Positions 1 through 7,617 of a DNA stretch of 64,000 nt are shown piece after piece. Below the pieces are notes generated by a model. That model was given only the letters and a program-made list of their open reading frames with translations. It made no database searches and was not told the DNA's origin. A program made the translations under genes and the position numbers. Position 1 is the stretch's first letter; every line of letters begins with the position of its first letter. The DNA comes from Fontivita pretiosa (lineage in GTDB: Bacteria > Planctomycetota > Phycisphaerae > Tepidisphaerales > Tepidisphaeraceae): positions 2,480,001 to 2,544,000 of the forward strand of contig NZ_CP191258.1 of NCBI RefSeq assembly GCF_050410795.1. Reading direction: 5' to 3'.

Positions 1-1
1 C

Positions 2-181
2 GACGTGCTGGTGGATTTCGTCTACGCAACCCAGTTGGGGCTGGGCAACGAGCTCAACGTCTACAGCGCCGGCAGCGCGACGCTGGCCAACGCGCCCGGC
101 ACCAGCGGCGGCACGCGCTACGTCGATCAAGTCAACGTCCGCGGGTCCGGCACCACGACCCGTGGCGGCGTGACCGTTTAG
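2..181 (+). CDS. 3' part of an interrupted secreted beta-helix-type protein (enters from left edge)
   Basis: Reading from base 2 gives an open frame (starting DVLVDFVYATQLGLGNEL) that runs to a TAG at 179-181. The composition (Gly, Ser, Thr, Ala, Val; short alternating beta-like stretches) is that of the autotransporter-associated beta-strand-repeat proteins of planctomycetes. The same reading frame continues directly after the TAG into the next entry with no shift, so this is probably the upstream part of one gene cut by a nonsense codon rather than a separate protein. The true start lies outside the window. Function cannot be given beyond a surface or secreted structural role, which is inferred. 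Confidence 0.5.
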   Translation, partial: DVLVDFVYATQLGLGNELNVYSAGSATLANAPGTSGGTRYVDQVNVRGSGTTTRGGVTV

Positions 182-190
182 CAGCAGGCG

Positions 191-1315
191 GTGATCGGCG
201 ACCTGCAGGTCCAAGTCTACGGCACGGCGACGATCGACGCCTCCGGATCGGCGAACATCTCCACGTTCCAGGTCGATGGCGAAGGTCAGGCGTCGATCGA
301 ATCGCCCTGCACCATTGGCATCATGAACGTGGACGGCACGGCAGAGTTTACCGCGGATTGCTCGATCGACCATTTCGCCGATTCTGCCGGAAGGATCAAC
401 GTACTGGCCGGCGCGAACGTGACCGTGCTGAACCAGTCGGAGATCTTCAACTATGATTTGATTCCGGCCGAACTCCGCGTCGTCGGCACCGGCGCCAAGG
501 TGCTGTTCAAGACCACCAGGACGCACATCCAAATGCTGACAGTAGACGACGGCGGAGTTGTCGAGTTGCAGCAGCGGAACCAGGCGCCCACCAGCAGCGA
601 CGCCCGCGTGCTGATCGTGGACGAGCTGGATCTGGTGGGATCGGGCAGCACCCCCAGCGGCAGGCTCGACCTGATGGACAACAACCTGATTCTCAATAAC
701 CAGCCCAGTCCCAGCAACGCACTGGCGGACATCACCGCCTACATCAAGCACGCCCTGGAGAACGGCGGCAACTACGACTGGTTGGGCAACGGGATCGGCA
801 GCACTTGGGCATACAGCCAGAACCAAAGCGCCGGCAGCTTCCTTTATGCCCTGGGCGTGATTCTCAACGACCTGGCGCAAGTTGGCGGCAGTGGGCCGGT
901 CTACAACAGTTTCGCCGGAGTCTCCGTCGGGCAGGACGACGTGCTTGTGAAGTACACCTACTTCGGCGACGCCGACCTCTCCGGCAACGTCGATGCGACC
1001 GATTATTCGCTGATCGACAACGGCTACACCAACCAACTCGGCGGCTGGATCAACGGAGACTTCGATTACTCCGGCACGATCGACGCCACCGACTATGCCC
1101 TGATCGACAATGCCTTCACCAACCAGGGCGGGCCGCTGTTCGCCGGCGGCGGGGACGACGACGTGCTGACCACGGCGGCACAGGATCTGTTCGGCAAGTT
1201 CGCCGACGAGTACGACCTGCTCTCCCCGCAGCAAATGATCGACCTGCACCGCAAGCACCTCGGCAGCGAATACGACGACGCTCTGTCGGCGGTGCAGTCG
1301 GGCAAGCTGCATTGA
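191..1315 (+). CDS. Secreted beta-strand/dockerin-like protein, 3' part (possibly pseudogene remnant)
   Basis: A 374-codon frame from a GTG at 191. It has no signal peptide, which a protein of this kind should have, and it follows an in-frame TAG (179-181) by three codons; the GTG is therefore probably not a natural start. Residues 1 to about 150 are beta-rich and low in complexity. Residues about 155-320 form a C-terminal module almost identical in plan to that of the large protein at 10973-15748: an LDLMDNNLIL strand, an ENGGNYDWLGNGIGS segment, then two dockerin-like Ca-binding loops (FGDADLSGNVDATDYSLIDN and GDFDYSGTIDATDYALIDN). The protein ends at AVQSGKLH, exactly where its relative continues into a PEP-CTERM tail, so the anchor is missing. 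Secreted or surface location is inferred from the relative. It could be a decayed gene or an unanchored variant. Confidence 0.7.
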   Translation: MIGDLQVQVYGTATIDASGSANISTFQVDGEGQASIESPCTIGIMNVDGTAEFTADCSIDHFADSAGRINVLAGANVTVLNQSEIFNYDLIPAELRVVGTGAKVLFKTTRTHIQMLTVDDGGVVELQQRNQAPTSSDARVLIVDELDLVGSGSTPSGRLDLMDNNLILNNQPSPSNALADITAYIKHALENGGNYDWLGNGIGSTWAYSQNQSAGSFLYALGVILNDLAQVGGSGPVYNSFAGVSVGQDDVLVKYTYFGDADLSGNVDATDYSLIDNGYTNQLGGWINGDFDYSGTIDATDYALIDNAFTNQGGPLFAGGGDDDVLTTAAQDLFGKFADEYDLLSPQQMIDLHRKHLGSEYDDALSAVQSGKLH

Positions 1316-1519
1316 GCCCCAAGCAGCCAGGGTAACTGCTCCGGACCTGCGGGGTGCGTTCAAAGGCCGCGGAATTCAGTCGCAGCCGCTGGTGTGCAAC
1401 GGCCCGGCTGTCCGATAATCTCCTGAGTGAGCGTGCTGACGGCATTTTCGTGTTGTTCGGACACGTTGAAGGTGCTGAGCCGGGCGGCGGCCAAAGCGGC
1501 GGCGGCGAAGCTGCGGACG

Positions 1520-1792
1520 ATGGGGATCGTCAGACGCATTCACCCCGACTGGATCCGCCGGGCTCAGCTCTGCGAACGCTGCCACCTGCGCGTGATCTAC
1601 CGGGGGCAGTCGTATTGCGGCCATCCGCTGCTGCGACAGGTGCGGCGCGATCCGACGGTCGATGGCTGCGGCTGCCCCACCCGCGCCAAGGCCCAGGCGC
1701 CGAATGAGCATTGTCCTGTGGATATGGCCAATCGTCCGGCACGGCGGATCGGGCCGAGCTGCACGTGCAAGTGGTGCTCGTCGGATCATTGA
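1520..1792 (+). CDS. Small cysteine-rich protein, putative zinc-binding
   Basis: About 90 residues if started at the ATG at 1520; a GTG at 1427 would add 31 Ala/Arg-rich residues of low quality. The protein has an ordered set of cysteines: CERC, YCG, CGCP, an EHCP pair and a terminal CTCKWC, a spacing typical of small zinc-ribbon or metal-binding proteins. The family is not recognised. The last codons overlap the end of the convergent lipoprotein gene by 7 bases. The dense Cys pattern and sensible charge pattern argue for a real gene, while its short length and lack of a clear ribosome binding site leave doubt. Confidence 0.5.
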   Translation: MGIVRRIHPDWIRRAQLCERCHLRVIYRGQSYCGHPLLRQVRRDPTVDGCGCPTRAKAQAPNEHCPVDMANRPARRIGPSCTCKWCSSDH

Positions 1793-2718
1793 CCGTCCGC
1801 CGGGCGGGTGGTCTGTCGCGTCAGTTGCCCCACCGCCGCCACAAGCTGTTCCAGATCGTATTGCAGAATCTGCTGGTAGGTGTTTCGTCCGCCTGCGGCA
1901 CTGCTGCCCAGCGAGTCGATCTGGACGATGCGCAGGCCGGTTCGATTCTCCAAGTCGCGCACGACCGCCGTCGGCAGATCGGCCGAGACCAGCATGACGC
2001 TGACGGCGTTGTTGCGTGCTTCCATGCGCACAATGGCGATCTGGCGGTCGCTGAGTTGCGTGGGCATGGCCTCGATGGCCAGCACCGGCTCCAGCCCGAA
2101 TCGCCGCAGCAGGGCATCGTACTCGCGGCCGAGGGTCAGGATCTTTTTCGCCTGAGCGGGGGCGGCGGCCAGTTGCGCTTTGTACGGCTCGATCAGCGTG
2201 CGCAGGCTGGTGATGAACTGATCGCGCTGCTGGGCGAAGTAGGGCTCGAGCCTGGGGCGTGCCACCGCAAGCTTGACCTTCAGTTCCCGGACAAAATCCT
2301 CAATGACCAGCGGATCCAGCCACAACAGTGCGCCCGATGGGGCATCGCGCGCCGATTGCAGCAGGTCCAGCCGCAGCACGCGTGGCGCCTGAAACGGATC
2401 GTCGAAGCCTTCGACGGCCCAGGGTTCGGTGGAGCCTCCGCTGAGCACCAGGTTGCAGGTTCGCAGGCGGTTTCGCAGTTGCGGGGTGGACTGCATGCCG
2501 GCGATGGACTGGCCGGTCTCGACGACCCAGGAGGCCGAGACGCTGGGTCCGCCGATCTGGCGGGCGATGTCGGCCAGAGGGAACACCGTCGCCACGACGG
2601 TCAGTGGCTCCTCTTCTGCCCAGGCGTGGGAAGCTGGCCGATCACATCCGCCAGCGGTCAGCGCCATCGCCACAAGCAGCACGCATGCAAGGAACTGGGC
2701 GGTAGGCACAGGTTTCAC
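1786..2718 (-). CDS. Metal (zinc-type) ABC transporter substrate-binding lipoprotein, ZnuA/TroA-like
   Basis: About 310 residues from a GTG at 2718; an ATG at 2808 would add 30 residues ahead of the signal sequence, and the start is uncertain. The N-terminus has a basic/polar start, a hydrophobic stretch (FLACVLLVAMALTAGGC) and a Cys suitable for lipidation. The mature part begins TVVATVFPLADIARQIGG, the usual opening of cluster A-I metal-binding proteins (ZnuA, MntC, TroA; PF01297), and continues with LWLDPLVIEDFVRELK. The His residues that usually bind the metal are hard to identify: the expected His-rich loop is absent, so the metal is unclear. No ABC ATPase or permease gene lies next to it, which is unusual for the family. 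It is divergent from rpoN. Confidence 0.75.
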   Translation of the reverse strand: MKPVPTAQFLACVLLVAMALTAGGCDRPASHAWAEEEPLTVVATVFPLADIARQIGGPSVSASWVVETGQSIAGMQSTPQLRNRLRTCNLVLSGGSTEPWAVEGFDDPFQAPRVLRLDLLQSARDAPSGALLWLDPLVIEDFVRELKVKLAVARPRLEPYFAQQRDQFITSLRTLIEPYKAQLAAAPAQAKKILTLGREYDALLRRFGLEPVLAIEAMPTQLSDRQIAIVRMEARNNAVSVMLVSADLPTAVVRDLENRTGLRIVQIDSLGSSAAGGRNTYQQILQYDLEQLVAAVGQLTRQTTRPADGQ

Positions 2719-2760
2719 CGTGGGGCACAACAGTAGAGAAAATGTGGTCAGATTTCCCGT

Positions 2761-2789
2761 TTGCCGCTGTTGGGAGTGAATGATATAGT
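2761..2789 (+). promoter_or_regulatory. Sigma-70-type promoter for rpoN
   Basis: TTGCCG at 2761-2766 and TATAGT at 2784-2789 are separated by 17 bases, and a TG one base ahead of the -10 makes it an extended -10. It lies 55 bases upstream of the rpoN ATG at 2844, within the 125-base divergent spacer. This is a match by eye only. Confidence 0.45.
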
Positions 2790-2843
2790 CTTTGTAAGCA
2801 AAATACATGCCCTTGGATGAATGCTGTTAAATGGGGTAGTCAT

Positions 2844-4364
2844 ATGCAGTTAACGCAGACAACCTCGATGCGGATGGAGCAGCGGCAACTGCTGACCCCC
2901 CGCATGATCCAGAGCATGGAAATCCTCCAGCTTCCGCTGATGGCGCTGGAGGAACGGATCGAGCAGGAGCTGCAAAGCAACCCCGTGCTGGAGCTGCGCG
3001 AGCCGGAGCCTGAGGCCGCCGGGCAGATCCAGCAGGAGCTTGCCGAGGCCCGCCAGCCCCTGGCCGAGGGCGAACAGGCCCTGGTCGTCCGCGAAGACTC
3101 CAACGGCGCCGAGGACTTCGATCGCCTGGCCAAAATCAGCGAGTTCCTGGAGAACGAAGAGTTCAACACCAACGGCAGCGCCAATTTCCGTTATCAGTCG
3201 GCGGCATACGACGGCGAGCGCGACAAGAAGCTCGACGCGATGAACAACACCGCCGCTCGCGCCGCCAACCTCACCGAACACCTGCTCCAGCAATGGGCGT
3301 TCGTCGAGGCCCCCGAGAACATCAAACGCGCCGGCGAGGCGATCATCAACTACATCGACGCCGAAGGATACCTCCGCACGCCGCTGGAGCAGATCCAGGC
3401 CGAGTCCAAAACCCCCCTGACCCTGGAAGACCTGCAACGCGCGCTGACGCTGGTGCAGGACCTGGAACCGGCGGGCGTGGGGGCACGCGACCTGCGCGAG
3501 TGCCTGTTGCTTCAGCTCAGCGCGATCGAGGACGACCCGGAACTGGCTGAAGGACATGACTTCGACCTGGAGTACGCGCTGATCAGCGATCATCTTAAGG
3601 ACCTGGAGATGAACCGCTACCCGCTGATCAGCAAAAAGCTGGGCCGAAGCATCGAGGAGATCAAGGCCGCCGTTCGCCGGCTGGCTCGGCTGCATCCGCA
3701 TCCCGGAAAACAGATTGGCCGCGACGAAGCCCCCCCGATCACGCCCGATGCCATCGTCTACTTCGACCCGGACACCGGGCGCTACGAAATCGAGATGACC
3801 AACGATCCGGCGCCCAACCTGTACATCAACGGCATGTACCGAAAGATGCTGCGGAACAAGGCGGTGGACAAAAAGACCCGCGAGTTCCTCTCGGCCAACG
3901 TGCGCAACGCCCGCTGGCTGATCGAAAGCATCGAACAGCGCCGCAACACGATCTACCGGGTCATCCGCGCCGTCGTCGATGCGCAGAAGGACTTTTTCGA
4001 CAAGGGACCGGAATACCTCAAGCCCCTGCCGATGATACAGGTCGCCGACCAGCTTGGCATTCACGTGGCCACGGTCTCCCGCGCGGTCTCGGAAAAGTGG
4101 ATCCAGACCCCTCGCGGCGTGTTCCCGCTGCGCCGCTTCTTCTCCGGTGGAACCACCAGCGCCGACGGCGAAGACATGAGCTGGGACGCGATCAAGGAAA
4201 AGCTCAAGGCCATCATCGCCGAGGAAGACAAGCGCAACCCCCTCAACGACGACCAGATCGTGGCCAGGCTCAAGGCGCAGGGGATCGACATTGCCCGCCG
4301 GACCGTCGCCAAGTACCGCAAGCTGTTGAATATTCCCACGGCTCGCCAGCGACGCCAGTATTAG
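2844..4364 (+). CDS. rpoN: RNA polymerase sigma-54 factor RpoN
   Basis: 506 residues from the ATG at 2844, which opens MQLTQTTSMRMEQRQLLTP as family members do; an ATG at 2817 in the same frame would add nine atypical residues. Region I is the Gln/Leu-rich activator-responsive segment (residues 1-50, QSMEILQLPLMALEERI). An acidic linker follows (to about 110), then the core-binding domain (about 120-310), the helix-turn-helix (HVATVSRAVSEKWIQTP, near 400) and the RpoN box ARRTVAKYR (about 484-492), which reads the -24 element. All parts are present, so it should be functional. It directs transcription from -24/-12 promoters with AAA+ activators; no such activator is in the window. An extended -10 promoter lies just upstream. 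Confidence 0.97.
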   Translation: MQLTQTTSMRMEQRQLLTPRMIQSMEILQLPLMALEERIEQELQSNPVLELREPEPEAAGQIQQELAEARQPLAEGEQALVVREDSNGAEDFDRLAKISEFLENEEFNTNGSANFRYQSAAYDGERDKKLDAMNNTAARAANLTEHLLQQWAFVEAPENIKRAGEAIINYIDAEGYLRTPLEQIQAESKTPLTLEDLQRALTLVQDLEPAGVGARDLRECLLLQLSAIEDDPELAEGHDFDLEYALISDHLKDLEMNRYPLISKKLGRSIEEIKAAVRRLARLHPHPGKQIGRDEAPPITPDAIVYFDPDTGRYEIEMTNDPAPNLYINGMYRKMLRNKAVDKKTREFLSANVRNARWLIESIEQRRNTIYRVIRAVVDAQKDFFDKGPEYLKPLPMIQVADQLGIHVATVSRAVSEKWIQTPRGVFPLRRFFSGGTTSADGEDMSWDAIKEKLKAIIAEEDKRNPLNDDQIVARLKAQGIDIARRTVAKYRKLLNIPTARQRRQY

Positions 4365-4500
4365 CAGCGGCTGAGCGAGGTTCCCCAAGCGCTGGATCGA
4401 CTCAGCCAACTCGAGCCAAGCCTGGCGCGCTTGCATCCGTGCCCACTTCTGTCGATAATTGGACTTGATGATCGATTTTTAATCCCCAGGAGCCACCTTC

Positions 4501-5133
4501 ATGAGTCAAGACCTGACCCCGCTGACTGACGCGATCAAAACCGGAAACCGTAATGAAGCCAAGCGCCTGACCAGCCAGGCCATCTCCCAGGGCGTGCCGG
4601 CGGAGAAAATCCTGGACGCGCTGGTGGCCGGAATGGACGACGTGGGGCGTCGATTCCAGTGCGGTGAGGCGTTTGTGCCCGAGATGCTCATCGCCAGCCG
4701 CGCCATGAAAGAAGCCATGGCGCTGCTGGAGCCGCTGTTGGTCGCGGCGGGGATCGAGCCGAAGTTCACCATCGTCATCGGCACTGTCCAGGGCGACCTG
4801 CATGACATCGGCAAGAACCTGGTGGCGATGATGTGGAAGGGCGCCAACTTCGCCGTGGTCGATCTGGGAACCAACGTCCCGCCGGAAAAATTCGTCGAAG
4901 CAGCCAAACAGCACAAGGCCAAGGTCGTGGGCATGAGCGCCCTGCTGACCACGACGATGCCGGCGATGAAGCAGTCGGTGGCGGCGATCCGCGAGGCGGG
5001 ACTGAAGGACGTGAAGGTGGTGGTCGGCGGCGCGCCGGTGACGCAGATGTTCGCCGACGAAATCGGCGCCGACGGCTACGCCCCGGACGCCGCCAGCGCC
5101 GTCACGCTCGTACGCCAGCTCGTTCCGGCGTAA
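4501..5133 (+). CDS. mtaC: Corrinoid protein of a methyltransferase system (MtaC-like)
   Basis: 210 residues. Residues 1-85 form the four-helix cap of B12-binding methyltransferase proteins (PF02607); residues 88-210 form the Rossmann-like cobalamin domain (PF02310) with the DxHxxG motif (D99, H101, G104; His is the lower cobalt ligand), then the GSAL-equivalent MSALLTTTM and GGAPVT. It carries the methyl group between a substrate-specific methyltransferase and a second acceptor enzyme. The next gene encodes an MtaB-type methanol methyltransferase, so this is most simply its partner MtaC; trimethylamine or other relatives share the fold and the name rests on that neighbour. A CAGGAG ribosome binding site precedes the ATG. 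No MtaA or RamA reactivase is adjacent. Confidence 0.9.
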   Translation: MSQDLTPLTDAIKTGNRNEAKRLTSQAISQGVPAEKILDALVAGMDDVGRRFQCGEAFVPEMLIASRAMKEAMALLEPLLVAAGIEPKFTIVIGTVQGDLHDIGKNLVAMMWKGANFAVVDLGTNVPPEKFVEAAKQHKAKVVGMSALLTTTMPAMKQSVAAIREAGLKDVKVVVGGAPVTQMFADEIGADGYAPDAASAVTLVRQLVPA

Positions 5134-5174
5134 CACGGAGCGAAGCCCGCAAGGGGAGAAAGGGTCAGGTCAAT

Positions 5175-5225
5175 GGGGCGATGCGGCGCTGCGCCCTGAG
5201 GCGGCGGCAGCGCCGCATCGGCCCC
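5175..5225 (+). terminator. Strong GC-rich stem-loop between mtaC and mtaB
   Basis: An arm of about 17 bases (gggg then cgatgcggcgctg, 5175-5191) pairs with cagcgccgcatcg then gcccc (5208-5225), with one bulged base, and an inner CGCC-CTGA-GGCG hairpin caps it. TTTGCTGTTT follows. It has the form of a Rho-independent terminator or attenuator but lies between two genes expected to be co-expressed, so it may set their ratio or protect the upstream message. Confidence 0.5.
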
Positions 5226-5278
5226 TTTGCTGTTTGTGCTCCGGCTTTTGGCATCAATCACACAACTGAAAGGCATCG

Positions 5279-6661
5279 ATGAAGCGTTTCTCCTCGCTTG
5301 CGATCAACGACCCGAGCGAACTGCGATTCGGCGTGGCGCCCAGACCGCTGCGCACCAGAAGCGGGCTGAACATCGGCGGGGGCGTGGTGTATCCCGAGCT
5401 GAACTTCACCCTGCCGCCGATGCTCATCCAGTCGGACACGATGCCCCAGGTGCTGGAGCAATACCGTCAGATGATTCGCGGCGCGCTGGCGCGCGCCGTG
5501 GAGCTGGAGCCTCCCGGGCTGGTCGTGGAGTTTGAGACCCTGCCGCCGATGACGCAGACCCCGCAGTGGGGCATCGACGTGACTCGCGTGCTTCTGGAGG
5601 CGATGCAGGAGGCGCGCGACAAACACGGCCTGAAGTCGGTCCTGCGCATCACTCCCAATGACACCCGCGAGTTCGAACGCCCGCCAAGAATGCGCGACGG
5701 CGAGCTGTGGGACAAAATGCTCCAGACGTTCGAGGGCTGCGCCGCGGCGGGGGCGGAACTGCTGAGCATCGAGTCGGTCGGCGGCAAGGAAGTGTGCGAC
5801 GACGCGCTGGTGGCCGGCGACATGCCCGCCGTGATCTTCGGGCTGTGCGTGCTGGGTTGTCGCGACATGCGATTCCTCTGGACGCGGCTTGCGCAGATCG
5901 CCGCCCGACATGGCGCCACCTGCGCCGGAGACACCGCCTGCGGCTTTGCCAACACCGCGATGGTGCTGGCCGAACAGAAACTGATCAGCCGCGTCTTCGC
6001 GGCGGTGGTGCGCGCGGTTTCGGCGGTCCGCTCGCTGGTCGCCTACGAGTGTGGTGCCGTCGGTCCGGGCAAGGACTGCGGATACGAGAACGTGTACCTC
6101 AAGGCGATCACCGGCTATCCGATGGCCATGGAAGGCAAGACCGCCGCCTGTGCCCACCTCTCGCCGCTGGGCAACATCGCCGCGGCGGCGTGCGACACGT
6201 GGAGCAACGAGTCGGTGCAGAACGTCAAGCTTCTGGGGGGCATGGCCCCGACCGTCTATCTCGAACAGCTCATTTACGACTGCCGGCTGTTCAACGAGGC
6301 GCTGGCCGACGGCGCCGAGGCGGCGCTGGCGCTGCGCCGCTGGCTGGTTCGCTCCGACGCGCCGCTGGATCCTCAGGCTTACGTGCTCTCGCCCGACAGC
6401 GCGCTGGCCATCGCCCGCGCCATCGTCGCCGCCCCCGATCACTACAGCGCCGCAAAGGCCGCCGCCCTGACGGCCGTGCAACTGCTGCGTCAGGCCGTCG
6501 CCGACAAGTCGCTGAAGCTGCCCGAGCGCGAACGGCCCTGGCTGGATCGCATTCAGAAATCCGTCGAGGCCCTGCCCCAGCGCGAGGAGGCGTTCATCGC
6601 CCAAATGATGGACGAGCTGGACACCAGCAAGTTCCGGGCAGCCGATTACGAGCTGAGCTGA
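5279..6661 (+). CDS. mtaB: Methanol--corrinoid protein co-methyltransferase (MtaB-like)
   Basis: 460 residues, matching the length of the Methanosarcina enzyme. It would transfer the methyl of methanol to the Co(I) corrinoid on the upstream MtaC-like protein, using zinc to activate the alcohol. The family signatures are present: FETLPPMTQTPQWGIDVTR (86-103), IESVGGKE (164-171), CAGDTACGFANT (215-226), GPGKDCGYENVYLKAITG (262-279) and AMEGKTAACAH (283-293). By position the expected zinc ligands are E165, C221 and C267, all present. The gene starts at an ATG 145 bases after the corrinoid gene, with a stem-loop between them. Methanol methyltransferases are best known from methanogens and acetogens; a copy in a planctomycete suggests anaerobic methyl use or acquisition by transfer. 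Another C1 alcohol as substrate cannot be excluded. Confidence 0.88.
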   Translation: MKRFSSLAINDPSELRFGVAPRPLRTRSGLNIGGGVVYPELNFTLPPMLIQSDTMPQVLEQYRQMIRGALARAVELEPPGLVVEFETLPPMTQTPQWGIDVTRVLLEAMQEARDKHGLKSVLRITPNDTREFERPPRMRDGELWDKMLQTFEGCAAAGAELLSIESVGGKEVCDDALVAGDMPAVIFGLCVLGCRDMRFLWTRLAQIAARHGATCAGDTACGFANTAMVLAEQKLISRVFAAVVRAVSAVRSLVAYECGAVGPGKDCGYENVYLKAITGYPMAMEGKTAACAHLSPLGNIAAAACDTWSNESVQNVKLLGGMAPTVYLEQLIYDCRLFNEALADGAEAALALRRWLVRSDAPLDPQAYVLSPDSALAIARAIVAAPDHYSAAKAAALTAVQLLRQAVADKSLKLPERERPWLDRIQKSVEALPQREEAFIAQMMDELDTSKFRAADYELS

Positions 6662-6769
6662 TCGCCGCCGCACCGCGGGCGCGGCGGTCGCCAAATGCGC
6701 TTCTGCGGCGTAAGGTTGGCTGAGACGCCGTGAAGCAGGCGTCGGTTATCAGCATCATCTGCCGCTTGC

Positions 6770-7594
6770 GTGCGCACGATTGCTCACATTTCCGATCTTC
6801 ATTTCGGCAGGATCGACCCGCCGGTTGTCGAGGCGCTGGTTGAGGACCTGAATCAGCGCAGGCCGCATCTGCTCGTGGCCAGTGGTGATTTCACTCAGCG
6901 GGCGCGACGTGGGCAGTACCGGGCGGCGGCGGCGTTTCTGGCGCGACTGCCCGGGCCGCAGCTCCTGGTACCCGGCAACCACGACATCCCGCTGTATGAC
7001 CTGATCCGGCGGTTCATGTTTCCGCTTCAGAACTACCGCCGGCACATCTGCGCTGACCTGCGCCCGGTTTATCGCGACCAGGAAATGATCGTCATTGGCC
7101 TGAACACCGCCCGCAGCTTCAGCTTTTCACTGGACGGCTTCTGGAAGGATGGACGGATTTCCGAAGAGCAACTGCTGGACGTTCAGACCCAGGCCAGGGA
7201 TCTGCCGCAGGATCTGTTGAAGATCGTGGTGACGCATCACCCGTTCATTCCCCCGCCGGGCGAAAGACTGCACGGCATCGTTCATGGCGCCGCCCGCGCG
7301 CTGGACACGATGCAGCGCTGCGGTGTGGATCTGCTGCTGGCCGGGCATCTGCACACCGGCTACAGCGGCGATGTGCGCACGCATCATGAAGCGGTCAAGC
7401 GGTCGATCCTGTCGATTCAGGCCGGCACCGCCACCTCCACCCGCCGCCGCGGCCAGCCTAACGCCTACAACTGGATCACCGCGTCGATTCGAGAGGTGAC
7501 GATCGAAGTGCGAGCCTTTCTGGCCGGGCGATTCCAGACCGAGACGATCAGACGTTTTGTGCGTTGCGACGGGGTGTGGCAGGAGCAGGCCTGA
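6770..7594 (+). CDS. Metallophosphoesterase, Icc/CpdA-like
   Basis: 274 residues from a GTG at 6770 (MRTIAHISDLHFGR). It carries the calcineurin-like dimetal signature: D9-x-H11, GD (39-40), GNHD (69-72), VTHHPF near 150 and AGHLHTGY near 196. The order and spacing match bacterial class III phosphodiesterases (CpdA) and phospholipid or nucleotide pyrophosphatase relatives; substrate is not decided by sequence. No signal peptide, so it is probably cytoplasmic. It stands 108 bases after mtaB and ends 23 bases from the convergent TadG-like gene. No link to methanol use is evident. Confidence 0.88.
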   Translation: MRTIAHISDLHFGRIDPPVVEALVEDLNQRRPHLLVASGDFTQRARRGQYRAAAAFLARLPGPQLLVPGNHDIPLYDLIRRFMFPLQNYRRHICADLRPVYRDQEMIVIGLNTARSFSFSLDGFWKDGRISEEQLLDVQTQARDLPQDLLKIVVTHHPFIPPPGERLHGIVHGAARALDTMQRCGVDLLLAGHLHTGYSGDVRTHHEAVKRSILSIQAGTATSTRRRGQPNAYNWITASIREVTIEVRAFLAGRFQTETIRRFVRCDGVWQEQA

Positions 7595-7617
7595 CGCCGG
7601 GGAACCGGTCGCCTCAG

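Noticed and set aside
4430..4445. TGGCGCGCTTGC upstream of mtaC as a sigma-54 promoter.
   Set aside because: The spacing between GG and GC is too short for a -24/-12 element by three bases.
4365..4500. A cobalamin riboswitch ahead of mtaC.
   Set aside because: No B12 box or recognisable cobalamin fold elements were seen in the 136-base leader.
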